This document shows positions 17,779 to 27,711 of a DNA stretch of 64,000 bases, piece after piece (positions within the stretch are counted from its first letter, which is position 1; each line of letters begins with the position of its first letter). The notes under the pieces were generated by a model, which worked only from the letters and a program-made list of their open reading frames with translations, made no database searches and was not told the DNA's origin. The stretch lies in assembly GCA_018195615.1 (NCBI GenBank), contig JAGTPG010000002.1:5325501-5389500 (forward strand). Reading direction: 5' to 3'. The position numbers were made by a program, and so were the translations under genes. The DNA is from Streptomyces tuirus. GTDB taxonomy: Bacteria > Actinomycetota > Actinomycetes > Streptomycetales > Streptomycetaceae.

Positions 17779-18801
17779 ATGGGGCTCGCACCGAAGTACC
17801 GCCGTGACAGGGGCACCAGGGCCCTTCTGAATGACCCTGGGCGCCGTGCCGGCCGTTGGCGGCGGGCCGCGCTCGCCGTCCTCGTCGCCGCTGCGGTGGT
17901 CTTCCCGCTGTCCGCGGCGGGGCGCCCGGAGATTCCCGCGCCGCCGCCCGCCTCCCTCGCTCCCCTCGACGTGTCGACGCTCGACGAGGCGTACGCGGCC
18001 AACCGCGCCAACGCCGCCGAGTCCGCCCGCATGGCCGCCGCCCACCACGACGCGGACCGGGCAGCGGCGGACCGCTACCTCGCTTCCCCGGCCCGGCACC
18101 TGCTGCGCTTCGACGGCCGCGGCTCCGGCCGCGTCACGGAGGTCCTGGGCGACCTGGCCCGCGCCGACCGCATCGCCGTCCTCGTCCCCGGCTCCGACAC
18201 CAGCCTCGACACCTACGGCCGGTTCCACGCGGCTGCCGCCGCGCTCCACGCGCAGCTCGTCCGGCAGGCCCCGGCGGGCACGCGCACCGCGGTGGTGGCC
18301 TGGCTGGGCTACGAGACGCCGGGCACGGTCAGCGCGAGCGTCACCACGACCGGCAGGGCGGAGCAGGCGGCCCCGCACCTGCGCGCGCTCGTCACCGACC
18401 TGCGTGCCACGGCGGGCCCCGGACCGCGTCTGGCGCTGCTGTGCCACTCGTACGGCTCGGTCGTCTGCGGCCGTGCCGCCGCCGGGCTCGCCGTCGACGA
18501 CATCGCGCTCGTCGGCAGCCCCGGCACGGGCGCCGACACCGCCGCCGACCTGCACACCCGCGCCCGTGTCTGGGCGGCCCGGGGCAGTGACGACTGGGTG
18601 GAGAACGTCCCGCACGTCAGCGCGCACCTGTTCGGCACGACGGTCGGTTTCGGCACCGACCCCGTCACCCCGGCCTTCGGCGCCCGGGTCTTCGCGGCCG
18701 GCGACGGCGGCCACAGCGACTACTTCAGGCCCGGCTCGACCTCCCTGACCAACCTGACCCGGATCGTCCTGGGCGAGACCAAGGCGGTGACCCATGACTG
18801 A
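17779..18801 (+). CDS. Exported or membrane-anchored alpha/beta hydrolase (DUF1023 type)
   Basis: 340 residues, ATG 17779 behind GGAGGGGG. Arg-rich residues 1-30 precede a hydrophobic helix (ALAVLVAAAVVFPLSAAG), a signal peptide or N-terminal anchor. A helical region EAYAANRANAAESARMAAAHHDADRA leads to the hydrolase domain: RIAVLVPGSDTSLDTYGRF, AWLGYETPGTVS, LALLCHSYGSVVCG (nucleophile Ser), VGSPGTGADTA and GHSDYF. This matches the DUF1023 hydrolases typical of actinobacteria. The substrate is unknown. The stop overlaps the acyltransferase start by 8 nt, implying a joint transcript. Confidence 0.8.
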   Translation: MGLAPKYRRDRGTRALLNDPGRRAGRWRRAALAVLVAAAVVFPLSAAGRPEIPAPPPASLAPLDVSTLDEAYAANRANAAESARMAAAHHDADRAAADRYLASPARHLLRFDGRGSGRVTEVLGDLARADRIAVLVPGSDTSLDTYGRFHAAAAALHAQLVRQAPAGTRTAVVAWLGYETPGTVSASVTTTGRAEQAAPHLRALVTDLRATAGPGPRLALLCHSYGSVVCGRAAAGLAVDDIALVGSPGTGADTAADLHTRARVWAARGSDDWVENVPHVSAHLFGTTVGFGTDPVTPAFGARVFAAGDGGHSDYFRPGSTSLTNLTRIVLGETKAVTHD

Positions 18802-20003
18802 CATCGGCGTACGAGGCGTCCGCACGGGACTGCGGCGCGCCGCCGACCGCATCGGTACGGCCACCCCGGCCGACCGCGACCGCGCTGTGGACGCCCTGCG
18901 CGCCGCCGCCGTCCTCGGCGTCGTCCTCGGGCACTGGCTGGTCACGGCCCTGGTCGCCGACAGTCGCACCCTGCGCACGGCCAGCCCGCTGCAGCACATG
19001 CCCTGGCTGACGCCGGTCTCCTGGGTGTTCCAGACGCTCGCCGTGTTCTTCCTGGTCGGCGGCCATGTCGCCACGCGCGGCTACGCCTCCGCCCAGGCCC
19101 GGGGCGTCCCCTACCACCGCTGGCTGACGGGCCGGCTGTCCGGCTGTTCAAGCCGGTCGCGGCCGTCCTCATGCTGTGGACGGCCGCGGCGGTCGCGCTG
19201 CTGCTGTCGGGCGCCGAGTTCGGGACGGTCCGGACGCTCGTGAAGCTGGCCCTGTCCCCGCTGTGGTTCCTCGTGGTGTTCGCGGCCCTGACGGCGGCGA
19301 CACCGCTGCTGACCCGGCTCAACCCGCTCTGGCCGCTGGCCGTCGTCCTCCATGTGGACCTGCTGCGGTTCGGCCTCGGCGGCCCCTCCTGGCTGGGCTG
19401 GGTGAACGTGGCGGCGGGCTGGCTGGTGCCCTACACGCTCGGCGCGGCCTGGACCCGGGCGAGCTGGAGCGCCGCCGCGCGGGGTGGACCCTGCTCGCCG
19501 GCGGGGCGGTGGCGACCGTGGGGCTCGTCGTGTGGGCGGGCTATCCGGCGTCGATGGTCGGTGTCCCGGGCGAGGGCATGTCCAACCTGGACCCGCCGAC
19601 ACTGGCCGTGGTCACCTTCGGGCTGGCGCAGTGCGGTCTCGCCCTGCTGCTGCGCGAGCGGCTGCGCCGGGCGATGCGCCGGCCCGTGGCGTGGGCGGCG
19701 GTGGCCCTCGTCAACCTCTCCGCGATGACCGTCTTCCTGTGGCACCAGACCGCTCTGATGGCCACGACGGCCACCGGCCTCCTCGCGGGCCGGCTCCCCG
19801 GGCTGCACACCCGGCCCGACGACCTGGGCTGGGTCGAAGCCCGGCTGCTCTGGCTGCCGGTGTTCGCCCTGGCCCTCGCGGTCTGCTGGGCCGCCTTCCG
19901 GTCCTTCGAGCAGGGCACGGGCGGCCGCGGCCGCAGGTCGCGCGTGGTGCGGGCACACCGTCCGTCCGACCGGGGGACAGCGGCGGAGGCGCGCCATGTC
20001 TAG
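18794..20003 (+). CDS. Acyltransferase 3 family membrane protein
   Basis: 403 residues with bases restored near 19143 and 19490. It reads RDRAVDALRAAAVLGVVLGHWLV (helix 1 with the catalytic-type His), VFQTLAVFFLVGGHVATRGY, then in the second frame FKPVAAVLMLWTAAAVALLL and SPLWFLVVFAALTAATPLL, and in the third GWTLLAGGAVATVGLVVWAGYPASMVG and MTVFLWHQTALM. About ten helices are visible. The family O-acylates sugars, lipids or peptidoglycan at the membrane. It is linked to the hydrolase upstream and lies beside two membrane-sensing two-component systems, so a cell-surface modification role is plausible. Confidence 0.75.
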
Positions 20004-20006
20004 GCT
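20001..20006 (+). promoter_or_regulatory. Leaderless-type promoter, TAGGCT
   Basis: TAGGCT overlaps the acyltransferase stop region and ends 7 nt before GTG 20014. No ribosome site is present. Confidence 0.5.
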
Positions 20007-20013
20007 GGGGCGC

Positions 20014-21363
20014 GTGACGGACACGGGGGTGGGCCGCGCGCTGCGGGCGCGCGTCATGGGCTGGCTGCGGGGGCTGCGTGACGACCTGTGGACCACCCGG
20101 GTGGACCCGCTGCCGGCCTCCACGTGGCTGCGCTGGCTGCCGCACGGCCTGATGTGCCTGGCCGCGTTCGGGATCACCCTCGGCGGCACCGGCGACATGA
20201 GTGACAACGGCCAACTGCCCCCCGGCCTGGCCCTCCTGATCGCGGTCGCGCAGGGCGGCGCCGTGGTGCTGGGGCTGTGGCGGCCGGTCCTCGCGTGGTG
20301 GGTGACGATGGGCGCCTTCCTCGTGGCAGCCGTCACCCTGCGCACCCGGCTGGGCTTCGACCCGGACACATACACCTGGCCCTGGACCGCGGCCGGGATC
20401 ATCGGCCTGCTGCTCGTCCTGCTGCTGCTCGCCCTGCGGGTGCCCGCCCGGGCGGCGGTGCTGGCACTGGCCGTCACCGCGCTGGTCACCTACGTCTTCG
20501 AGAGCCCGGTGACGGGGGTGAACTACGACCGCACGGGCTGGGTCGCGGTCTGCCTGGCCGTCGTCGTCGTGGTCGTCGGCACCGCCCTGCGCGGCCGCCG
20601 CGAGGCCCGCGCGGAACTCGTCGAGCAGACCACGCTCACCGCCGAGGAACGCACCCGGCGCACCCTGCTGGAGGAGCGCAGCCGCATAGCGCGGGAGCTG
20701 CACGACGTGGTGGCCCACCACATGTCGGTCATCTCCATCCAGGCGCAGGTCGCCCCGCACCTCGTGGAGAACCCGCCCGACGAGCTCAAGGAGAACCTCG
20801 CGGGCATCCGGCAGAACGCGCTGGAGGCGCTGACCGAGCTGCGCCGGGTGCTGGGCGTGCTGCGCTCGGAGCACGCCGGGCCGGGGGAGCCGCTCACCGA
20901 CCACGCCCCGCAGCCCACCCTGGACCGGCTCGACGCCCTGGTGGAGAACACCCGGGCGGCCGGCCGCGAGGTCACCACCGAGATCAACGGCGAGCGGCGT
21001 CCGCTGCCGCCCGGCGTGGAGCTGTCGGCGTACCGGATCGTGCAGGAGGCGCTGAGCAACGTCCTGCGGCACGCGCCCGGCGCGAGCGCCAAGGTCCGTC
21101 TCACGTACCGGCGGGACGGGCTGGAGGTGGAGATAGTCAACTCCCGGCCGACCGGGCCCGCACCGCCCTCGAAGGGTGCGGGGCACGGACTGCTCGGGAT
21201 GCGGGAGCGCGTCGCGATGCTGGGTGGCACCATGACGGCGCACCCGTGGCACTGGGACGGCTTCAAGGTCGCCGCGTTCCTCCCGGACACGCCACCCGCC
21301 GACGGCCCGGGCACCGGCCGTCCCACCGACCGCACCACCGACCCCCGGGGAGGAACCCCATGA
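20014..21363 (+). CDS. NarL-type sensor histidine kinase 1
   Basis: 449 residues. Four to six membrane helices occupy residues 40-195 (WLPHGLMCLAAFGITLGG, GLLLVLLLLALRV, GWVAVCLAVVVVVVG) with almost no extracellular domain, the intramembrane-sensing layout. HisKA_3 motif IARELHDVVAHHMS has its phospho-His near residue 230, followed by a HATPase with ELSAYRIVQEALSNVLRHAPG and GHGLLGMRERVAMLGG. It resembles DesK/LiaS-like kinases. The stop overlaps the regulator start (ATGA), so kinase and regulator are translationally coupled. It is paralogous to the kinase at 22142. Confidence 0.9.
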   Translation: MTDTGVGRALRARVMGWLRGLRDDLWTTRVDPLPASTWLRWLPHGLMCLAAFGITLGGTGDMSDNGQLPPGLALLIAVAQGGAVVLGLWRPVLAWWVTMGAFLVAAVTLRTRLGFDPDTYTWPWTAAGIIGLLLVLLLLALRVPARAAVLALAVTALVTYVFESPVTGVNYDRTGWVAVCLAVVVVVVGTALRGRREARAELVEQTTLTAEERTRRTLLEERSRIARELHDVVAHHMSVISIQAQVAPHLVENPPDELKENLAGIRQNALEALTELRRVLGVLRSEHAGPGEPLTDHAPQPTLDRLDALVENTRAAGREVTTEINGERRPLPPGVELSAYRIVQEALSNVLRHAPGASAKVRLTYRRDGLEVEIVNSRPTGPAPPSKGAGHGLLGMRERVAMLGGTMTAHPWHWDGFKVAAFLPDTPPADGPGTGRPTDRTTDPRGGTP

Positions 21364-22043
21364 CGAGCAGCTCCGGCCGACCCATCCGGGTTCTCATCGT
21401 CGACGACCAGGCGATGGTCCGGCAGGGCTTCGGCGTGCTGCTCGGCACCCAGCCGGACATAGACGTCGTCGGAGAGGCGAAGGACGGCGAGGGCGGCATC
21501 GCGAAGGCCGCCGAGACCGCCCCGGACGTCGTCCTGATGGACATCCGCATGCCCGGCATCGGCGGCATCGAGGCCACCGAGCGCATCACGGCCGCGCACC
21601 CGGACATCCGGGTGCTGGTGCTCACCACCTTCGACCTCGACGAGTACGTGTACGACGCGCTGCGCGCCGGAGCCTCCGGGTTCCTGCTGAAGGACGCCTC
21701 GTCGGAGCAGCTCGCCGAGGCGGTCCGGGTGATCGCGGCCGGGGACGCGCTGCTCGCCCCGGGCATCACGCGCAAGCTGATCGCCGAGTTCTCCCGGCTG
21801 GACGACCGGCCCCGCGCCCCGCTCAAGGAACGGATCGGCGACCTGACCGAGCGGGAGACGGAGGTGCTCGCGCTGATCGCGCAGGGCCTGTCCAACGCGG
21901 AGATCGCCCAGCACCTCTTCGTCGCCGAGCAGACGGTGAAGACGCACGTGGGCCGGATCCTGGTGAAGCTGGGGCTGAGGGACCGGACGCAGGCGGCGGT
22001 GTTCGCGTACGAGTCGGGGCTGGTGCGTCCGTCGGGGTACTGA
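21360..22043 (+). CDS. NarL-type response regulator 1
   Basis: 227 residues. Receiver: RVLIVDDQAMVRQGF with phospho-Asp 61 in VVLMDIRMPGIGG, and LTTFDLDEYVYDALRAGASGFLLKD. The C-terminal LuxR-type helix-turn-helix is LTERETEVLALIAQGLSNAEIAQHL and VKTHVGRILVKLGLRDR. Partner of the kinase directly upstream. It is closely similar along its length to the regulator at 23478. Confidence 0.92.
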   Translation: MTSSSGRPIRVLIVDDQAMVRQGFGVLLGTQPDIDVVGEAKDGEGGIAKAAETAPDVVLMDIRMPGIGGIEATERITAAHPDIRVLVLTTFDLDEYVYDALRAGASGFLLKDASSEQLAEAVRVIAAGDALLAPGITRKLIAEFSRLDDRPRAPLKERIGDLTERETEVLALIAQGLSNAEIAQHLFVAEQTVKTHVGRILVKLGLRDRTQAAVFAYESGLVRPSGY

Positions 22044-22064
22044 GGGGCGGCCGACGGGTCCCTG

Positions 22065-22075
22065 TAGTACCTGAG
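22065..22075 (+). promoter_or_regulatory. Shared motif TAGTACCTGAG, copy 2
   Basis: Exact repeat of the 11-mer at 17661-17671, 54 bp upstream of the TACCGT -10 element of kinase 2, a suitable place for an activator or repressor site. Confidence 0.45.
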
Positions 22076-22128
22076 GGGGACGCTGTGGAACCCCTCTCAC
22101 TGGGGACGACCGGGAGGTGCGGCCCGCT

Positions 22129-22134
22129 TACCGT
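22129..22134 (+). promoter_or_regulatory. Leaderless-type promoter, TACCGT
   Basis: TACCGT ends 7 nt before GTG 22142. No ribosome site lies between. Confidence 0.5.
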
Positions 22135-22141
22135 TCTGTAC

Positions 22142-23481
22142 GTGACCGAGACGACTCACCTGCAGACCACGCCGCCGGGGCACGGGGCCAAGCCGCGCAG
22201 CCCGGAGTACCGGGTGGCCGTGGATTCCCTGCGCGGACTGCGGCAGGACCTCATCCACGACGCGTTCGCCTACCGGCCGCTGCCGCGCAGGAGCACGGAC
22301 GGGCGCCTCATCCGGCGGCTGCCCGCCCGCCTGCGGAGTACGCGACCTGGACGCCGCACGCGCTGATAGCCGTGGCGGCCCTGATCACGCTGCTCATTTC
22401 CGGCGTCGACGCCGACGACGCGGTGCTCCTGATCGTTCCGTTGACGGTGATCCCCGTCCTGCTGACCATGATCCGGCCGGTCGCGGCGTTCTGGGCGTCC
22501 ATGGCCGCCACCCCGCTGGCCGCCATGCTCGGCAGCAACTGGGGCGAGTGGCCCTGGTCGGCCGGCAGCTTCGCCTGTCATCTGACCGTGCTGACGGTCG
22601 TGGCCATGCGCACCAGGCCGCGCACGGCGGGATGGATGTGGGTCCTGACGGCGCTGTACGCCATCGTCGCGGACAGCGGCATCGGCCCGACCTACATGTA
22701 CGGCACCAACTCCGGCCCCATGCTGATCATTTCGGCGATGATCCTGCTCTGTGTCACCGTCTGGCACATCCGCCGCCACGCGGAGCAGGAGGTCACCGCC
22801 CAGCAGACGGTCACCGCGCACGAGCGCTCCCGCCGCACCCTGCTGGAGGAGCGCACGACGATCGCCCGCGAGCTGCACGACGTCGTCGCCCACCACATGT
22901 CGGTGGTCGCCATCCAGGCGGAGGCCGCGCCCTACCGGGTGGAGAACCCGCCGCCGGAGCTGGAGAAGGCCTTCGCCACCATCCGGGAGAACGCGGTGGC
23001 GGCCCTCACGGAACTGCGCCGCGTCCTGGGCGTCGTCCGCGCCGAGGACTACGAGGCCCCGGACGCCCCGCAGCCCACGCTGGCAGACCTGGAGGCACTG
23101 CTGGCCAACGTCCGGGAGGCGGGCCTCGACGTCGAGAAGGTGGTGACCGGCGCGGTGCGCGAGCTGCCCCAGGGTGTGGAGCTGTCGGCGTACCGCATCG
23201 TGCAGGAGGCCCTGAGCAACACCCTGCGGCACGCGCCGGGCGCGACCGCCCGGGTGGAGATCGGGTACGTTCTCGGCGGCCTGGGCCTGCGCGTAGTCAA
23301 CGGCCCGCCGCCGAACCCGAGCCTGATCAAGCCCTCGCCCGGCGCCGGACACGGCATCACCGGCATGCGGGAGCGCGTGACGATGCTGAACGGCGAGATG
23401 ACGGCGGGCCGGACGGACGACGGAGGGTACGAGGTGACGGTGTTCCTGCCGGTCGCGCTGCCGGACGAGGACGAGGCATGA
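22142..23481 (+). CDS. NarL-type sensor histidine kinase 2
   Basis: 446 residues with one base restored near 22337. The N-terminal 65 residues are cytosolic (SLRGLRQDLIHDAFAYRPLPRR). About five helices follow (PHALIAVAALITLLISGVDA, LLIVPLTVIPVLLTMI). HisKA_3 motif IARELHDVVAHHMS has its His near residue 245, and the ATPase part has VELSAYRIVQEALSNTLRHAPG and GHGITGMRERVTMLNG. The architecture and many motifs match kinase 1, so the two systems arose by duplication. ATGA overlap with its regulator. Confidence 0.88.
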
Positions 23482-24142
23482 CCATTCGCGTGCTGATCGC
23501 GGACGACCAGATGATGGTGCGCGAGGGCTTCTCGGTCCTGCTGAACGCGATGCCGGACATCGAGGTCGTCGGCGAGGCGGTGAACGGCCGCGAGGCAGTC
23601 GCCAAGGTCCGCGAACTCGCCCCGGACGTCGTGCTGATGGACATCCGGATGCCCGAGCTGAACGGCATCGAGGCGACCCGGGAGATCGTCGCGGCCGACG
23701 GGGCGGCGAAGGTGCTGGTGCTCACCACGTTCGACCTCGACGAGTACGTGTACCAGGCGCTGCGCGCGGGCGCCTCCGGCTTCCTCCTCAAGGACGCCTC
23801 GGCCCGCCAGCTCGCCGACGGTGTACGGGTGGTGGCGTCGGGGAAGCGCTGCTGGCGCCCTCGGTGACCAGGCGGCTGATCACCGAGTTCTCCAAGCTCT
23901 CCGAGACCCCGCGCCTGATGCCCTCCGCACAGGCGGCGTACGGCGATCTCACCGAGCGGGAGACGGAGGTGCTGGTCCTCATCGCGCAGGGCCTGTCGAA
24001 CGCGGAGATCGCGGAGCGGCTGGTGGTCGCCGAGTCGACGATCAAGACGCATGTCAGCCGGATCCTGGTGAAGCTGGGGCTGCGGGACCGGACGCAGGCG
24101 GCGGTGTTCGCGTACGAGGCGAGGCTGGTGACGCCGGGGTAA
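23478..24142 (+). CDS. NarL-type response regulator 2
   Basis: 221 residues with one base restored near 23842 (GGG[G]AAGCG gives G-E-A). Receiver: RVLIADDQMMVREGF, phospho-Asp 55 in VVLMDIRMPELNG, LTTFDLDEYVYQALRAGASGFLLKD. DNA-binding part LTERETEVLVLIAQGLSNAEIAERL and KTHVSRILVKLGLRDR. The recognition helix is nearly identical to regulator 1, so shared or competing DNA sites are plausible. Confidence 0.88.
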
Positions 24143-24203
24143 CGCGGCACGTCCGCGCCTGTGGATCTGTCGTCACCCCTGGTCAGTGAGGGGGATGTGG
24201 GGC

Positions 24204-24209
24204 TAGCGT
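24204..24209 (+). promoter_or_regulatory. Leaderless-type promoter, TAGCGT
   Basis: TAGCGT ends 6 nt before ATG 24216 of the P450 gene, with no ribosome site. Confidence 0.55.
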
Positions 24210-24215
24210 CCCGGC

Positions 24216-25424
24216 ATGGCTGCTGCATTCGACCCGTGGGACCCGGCCTTCCTCGCCGACCCGTACCCCGCCTACGCCGCGCTGCGTGCCCAGGGCCGCG
24301 TGCACTACTACGAACCCACGAACCAGTGGCTCGTCCCGCACCACGCGGACGTCTCGGCGCTGCTGCGCGACCGGCGCCTGGGCCGGACGTACCAGCACCG
24401 TTTCACCCACGAGGAGTTCGGCCGCACCGCGCCCCCGCCGGAGCACGAGCCGTTCCACACGCTCAACGACCACGGCATGCTCGACCTGGAGCCGCCGGAC
24501 CACACCCGGATCCGGCGCCTGGTGTCGAAGGCGTTCACGCCGCGCACGGTGGAGCGGCTGAAGCCGTACGTGCGGGGGCTGGCGGACGAGCTGGCGTCGA
24601 AGCTGGTCTCGGCGGGCGGCGGCGACCTGCTGAAGGACGTCGCCGAACCGCTCCCGGTCGCGGTGATCGCCGAGATGCTCGGCATCCCCGAGTCCGACCG
24701 CGCCCCGCTGCGCCCCTGGTCGGCGGACATCTGCGGGATGTACGAGCTGAACCCGTCCGAGGCGACGGCGGCGAAGGCGGTCCGGGCGTCGGTCGAATTC
24801 TCCGACTACCTGCGCGAGCTGATCGCTGCCCGCCGCAAGGAGCCGGGCGAGGACCTCATCTCCGGCCTCATCGCGGCACACGACGAGGGCGACCGCCTCA
24901 CCGAGCAGGAGATGATCTCGACGGCGGTCCTCCTGCTGAACGCCGGCCACGAGGCCACGGTGAACGCCACGGTCAACGGCTGGTACGCCCTGTTCCGCAA
25001 CCCGTCGCAGCTGGACCTGCTGCGTGCGGACCACACGCTCGTCCCGTCCGCGATCGAGGAGCTGATGCGCTACGACACCCCGCTTCAGCTCTTCGAACGC
25101 TGGGTCCTGGACGAGATCGAGATCGCCGGCACGACGATCCCGCGCGGCGCGGAAGTCGCCCTGCTCTTCGGCTCCGCGAACCACGACCCCACGGTGTTCG
25201 CGAACCCGCCCCAGCTCGACCTGACCCGCCCGGACAACCCCCACATCTCCTTCAGCGCCGGTATCCACTACTGCATCGGCGCGCCGCTGGCCCGGATCGA
25301 ACTGGCGGCGTCGATGGGGGCGCTGCTGGAGAAGGCGCCGACACTGCGCCTGGCAGCCGAGCCCACTCGGAAGCCGAACTTCGTGATCAGGGGCTTGGAG
25401 TGTCTGACCGTCGAGGTGGGGTGA
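24216..25424 (+). CDS. Cytochrome P450, CYP107-like
   Basis: 402 residues, soluble. It begins FDPWDPAFLADPYPAYAALRAQG. C-helix block DPPDHTRIRRLVSKAF-type reads EPPDHTRIRRLVSKAFTPR. The I-helix is LLLNAGHEATVN, the K-helix ExxR is EELMR, and the heme loop FSAGIHYCIGAPLARIE has the ligand Cys near residue 353. The features fit family CYP107. I recall a CYP107T1 gene at the matching S. coelicolor position. No ferredoxin or ferredoxin reductase gene is adjacent, so redox partners come from elsewhere; the substrate is unknown. Confidence 0.9.
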   Translation: MAAAFDPWDPAFLADPYPAYAALRAQGRVHYYEPTNQWLVPHHADVSALLRDRRLGRTYQHRFTHEEFGRTAPPPEHEPFHTLNDHGMLDLEPPDHTRIRRLVSKAFTPRTVERLKPYVRGLADELASKLVSAGGGDLLKDVAEPLPVAVIAEMLGIPESDRAPLRPWSADICGMYELNPSEATAAKAVRASVEFSDYLRELIAARRKEPGEDLISGLIAAHDEGDRLTEQEMISTAVLLLNAGHEATVNATVNGWYALFRNPSQLDLLRADHTLVPSAIEELMRYDTPLQLFERWVLDEIEIAGTTIPRGAEVALLFGSANHDPTVFANPPQLDLTRPDNPHISFSAGIHYCIGAPLARIELAASMGALLEKAPTLRLAAEPTRKPNFVIRGLECLTVEVG

Positions 25425-25511
25425 TCACCCGTTCGGATGACCAGGAAGGCGTACCGACCGGTGCCCGTCCGAGCCGCGCCACACTGGCCACAACCTGAAA
25501 GGCGGTGCACC

Positions 25512-26113
25512 ATGACGGTTATGGCAGAGCGCGGCTTGCAGACGCCCAGATGTCGGTCGAGGAGTTCGAGAGGATCGCCGCCTTCGCGGCCAAGGAGACC
25601 GACGACGCCGTCAGGTTGGAGTTCATCAACGGACGGATCGGGGTCAAGAAGGTGGCTGACGGGGACCACAACACCATCGTCACGTGGCTGATGCGGCGCT
25701 GCATGCAAACCAGACCCGACCTCGACCTGTACCAAGGGCAGGGGCTGAGGGTGGAAAAGTACCGCGATGGCCGGGCCCGCCCCGACGCCGTGCTCGTGCC
25801 CGAGGAACACTTCGCGGGGCACGGGGAATGGGCTGACCCGACCGGGGTGCTCCTGGTTCTCGAAGTCACGTCCTACGACTCCGACACCGACCGGCGCGAC
25901 CGCCAGGAGAAGCCTGTCGCCTATGGTGCGGCCGGCATTCCCTACTATCTGCTGGTCGACCGGGATGCCTGCGCGGTCAAGCTCTACAGCGATCCGAACC
26001 CGGGTGTCGGCTACGGCAACTGCCGCACAGCACCTTTCGGAGCCACCCTGCTGCTCCCTGAGCCCCTCGGCATCGAACTCGACACCGAGAAGCTCAAGGG
26101 GTACGTCGACTGA
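25512..26113 (+). CDS. Uma2-family (DUF820) PD-(D/E)XK nuclease-like protein
   Basis: 200 residues with one base restored near 25536. ATG 25512 has AAGGCGG at spacing 7, and the first frame reads MTVMAERGL before joining ADAQMSVEEFERIAAF. Core: RLEFINGRIGV, YRDGRARPDAVLVP (PD motif), VLLVLEVTSYDSDTDRRDRQEKPVAYG (E and K of the active site) and YYLLVDRD. Uma2 proteins are very abundant in actinobacteria and cyanobacteria, with no agreed function despite the restriction-endonuclease fold. The stop directly abuts the convergent ABC permease. Confidence 0.8.
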
Positions 26114-27711
26114 TCACGCCGCGATGTCCCGCCGCCGCAGCCCGGCGAGCCCCGCGGCCACCAGCACCGCCGCCAACCCGGTCAGAACCCCCACCGGCCC
26201 CCACTCCATGGATCCCCCGGGCAACTTCGGCAGATGCCCGAAGGGCGAGACGTCCAGCACCGCCTGCGGTACGTCCAGGGCGGGGCCGACCCACCCGATC
26301 AGCAGCACCGCCCCGGCGACACCCCACGCCGCCACGGCCGCCCGGGCCAGTACGCCGTGCAGCAGCACCGCCACCCCGCCGATCACCCACACCGCCGGGA
26401 GCTGCACCAGGCACGCCCCAGGATGGGGCCGGTCTCCTTGCCGTAGCCGACCGCGAAGCCCAGGCCGGCCAGCAGCATGATGAGCGCGGAACCGCCGAAG
26501 GCGATCAGCAGATGTCCGGCGGCCCACCGCAGCCGACCGACCGCGTTCGCCAGGACCGGTTCCGCCCGGCCCGAGGTCTCCTCGCCGTGCAGGCGCAGCA
26601 CCGACGCCACGATGTACAGGGCCGCGATCAGGCCGAGCATCCCGATCATCGCCGCCAGGAACGCGTCCGTCAGGCCCGACTGGCCGCCCATGCGCTGGAA
26701 GATCTCGCGGGCGTTCTCGTTGTCGCCGACCAGGTCGGCCGCGCCCTCGGTCATCCCGCCGTAGACGACCCCGGCGAGGAAGAAGCCGATGCTCCAGCCG
26801 AGCACGCCGCCCCGCTGCAACCGCCAGGCCAGGGCGCCCGCGCTGCCCAGCCGTCCGGTCGCCGGGCCCGGGCGGGTGGGCAGGAAGCTCATGCCGATGT
26901 CCCGGCGTCCGGCCAGCCCGTAGGCCACAGCGCCCTGGAGGAGGGCGGCCCCGGCGAGCAGCGCGAGCACCCACCAGCGTTCGTCCGCGTACGGCCGCAG
27001 GTTCTCCAGCCAGCCCAGCGGCGACAACCACGTCAGAACCGACGTCCCGTCGTCCGTCGCCGAGTCGCCCGCAGCGCGCAGCACAAACGCGGCGCCCAGC
27101 ACCGCCGCCGTCAGGCCACGGGCCAGCCGCGCGCTCTCCGTCAGCTGGGCGACGATCGCCGCCATCGTGGCGAAGACCATCCCGACCCCGGCGATCCCGA
27201 GTCCCAGGGCCAGCGCCCCGGTCACACCCTGTCCGGCAAGCCCCGCCGTCAGCAGCAGCGCCAGTACCGCGTTCGCGGTCGCCGCCGCCAGCAGGGCCGC
27301 CGTGAGGGAGGCCCGGCGGCCCACCATCCCGGACGCCACCAGCTCCTGACGGCCGCTCTCCTCCTCGTCACGGGTGTGCCGTACGACGACCAGCAGGCTC
27401 ATCACGGCGGCCAGGGCGCCCGCGTAGATACCGACCCGCCAGGCCGTCAGCGCGCCCAGCGAGTCGCCGAAGACGGGGCCGACCATCGCGCGCAGCGAGG
27501 AGTTGGTCTCCATCTGCCGGAGCAGGTCGGCGCGTTCGGCCGGGGTGCCGTAGAGGCTCTCCAGCGTGCCCGGCATGGAGAGGACGATCAGGGCGTTCAC
27601 CGCGATCCACACCGGCATCATCAGCCGGTCGCGGCGCAGGGCGAACCGCAGCAGCGTGCCCGTGCCGGCCAGTTGGCGTGAGCTGCCGGGCCTCACCGCG
27701 AAGGTCGTCAT
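26114..27711 (-). CDS. ABC-2 type exporter permease
   Basis: 532 residues with one base restored near 26412. About twelve membrane helices form two similar halves: LLRFALRRDRLMMPVWIAVNALIVL, AGALAAVMSLLVVVRHTRDEEESGRQEL, and again WRLQRGGVLGWSIGFFLAGVVYGG, IVASVLRLHGEETSGRAEPVLA. The repeated R-x-EE(x)SGR-type cytosolic motif marks both halves. Such permeases pair with a DrrA-like ATPase to export drugs or lipids. ATG 27711 overlaps the stop of the ATPase gene by 4 nt. Confidence 0.85.
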
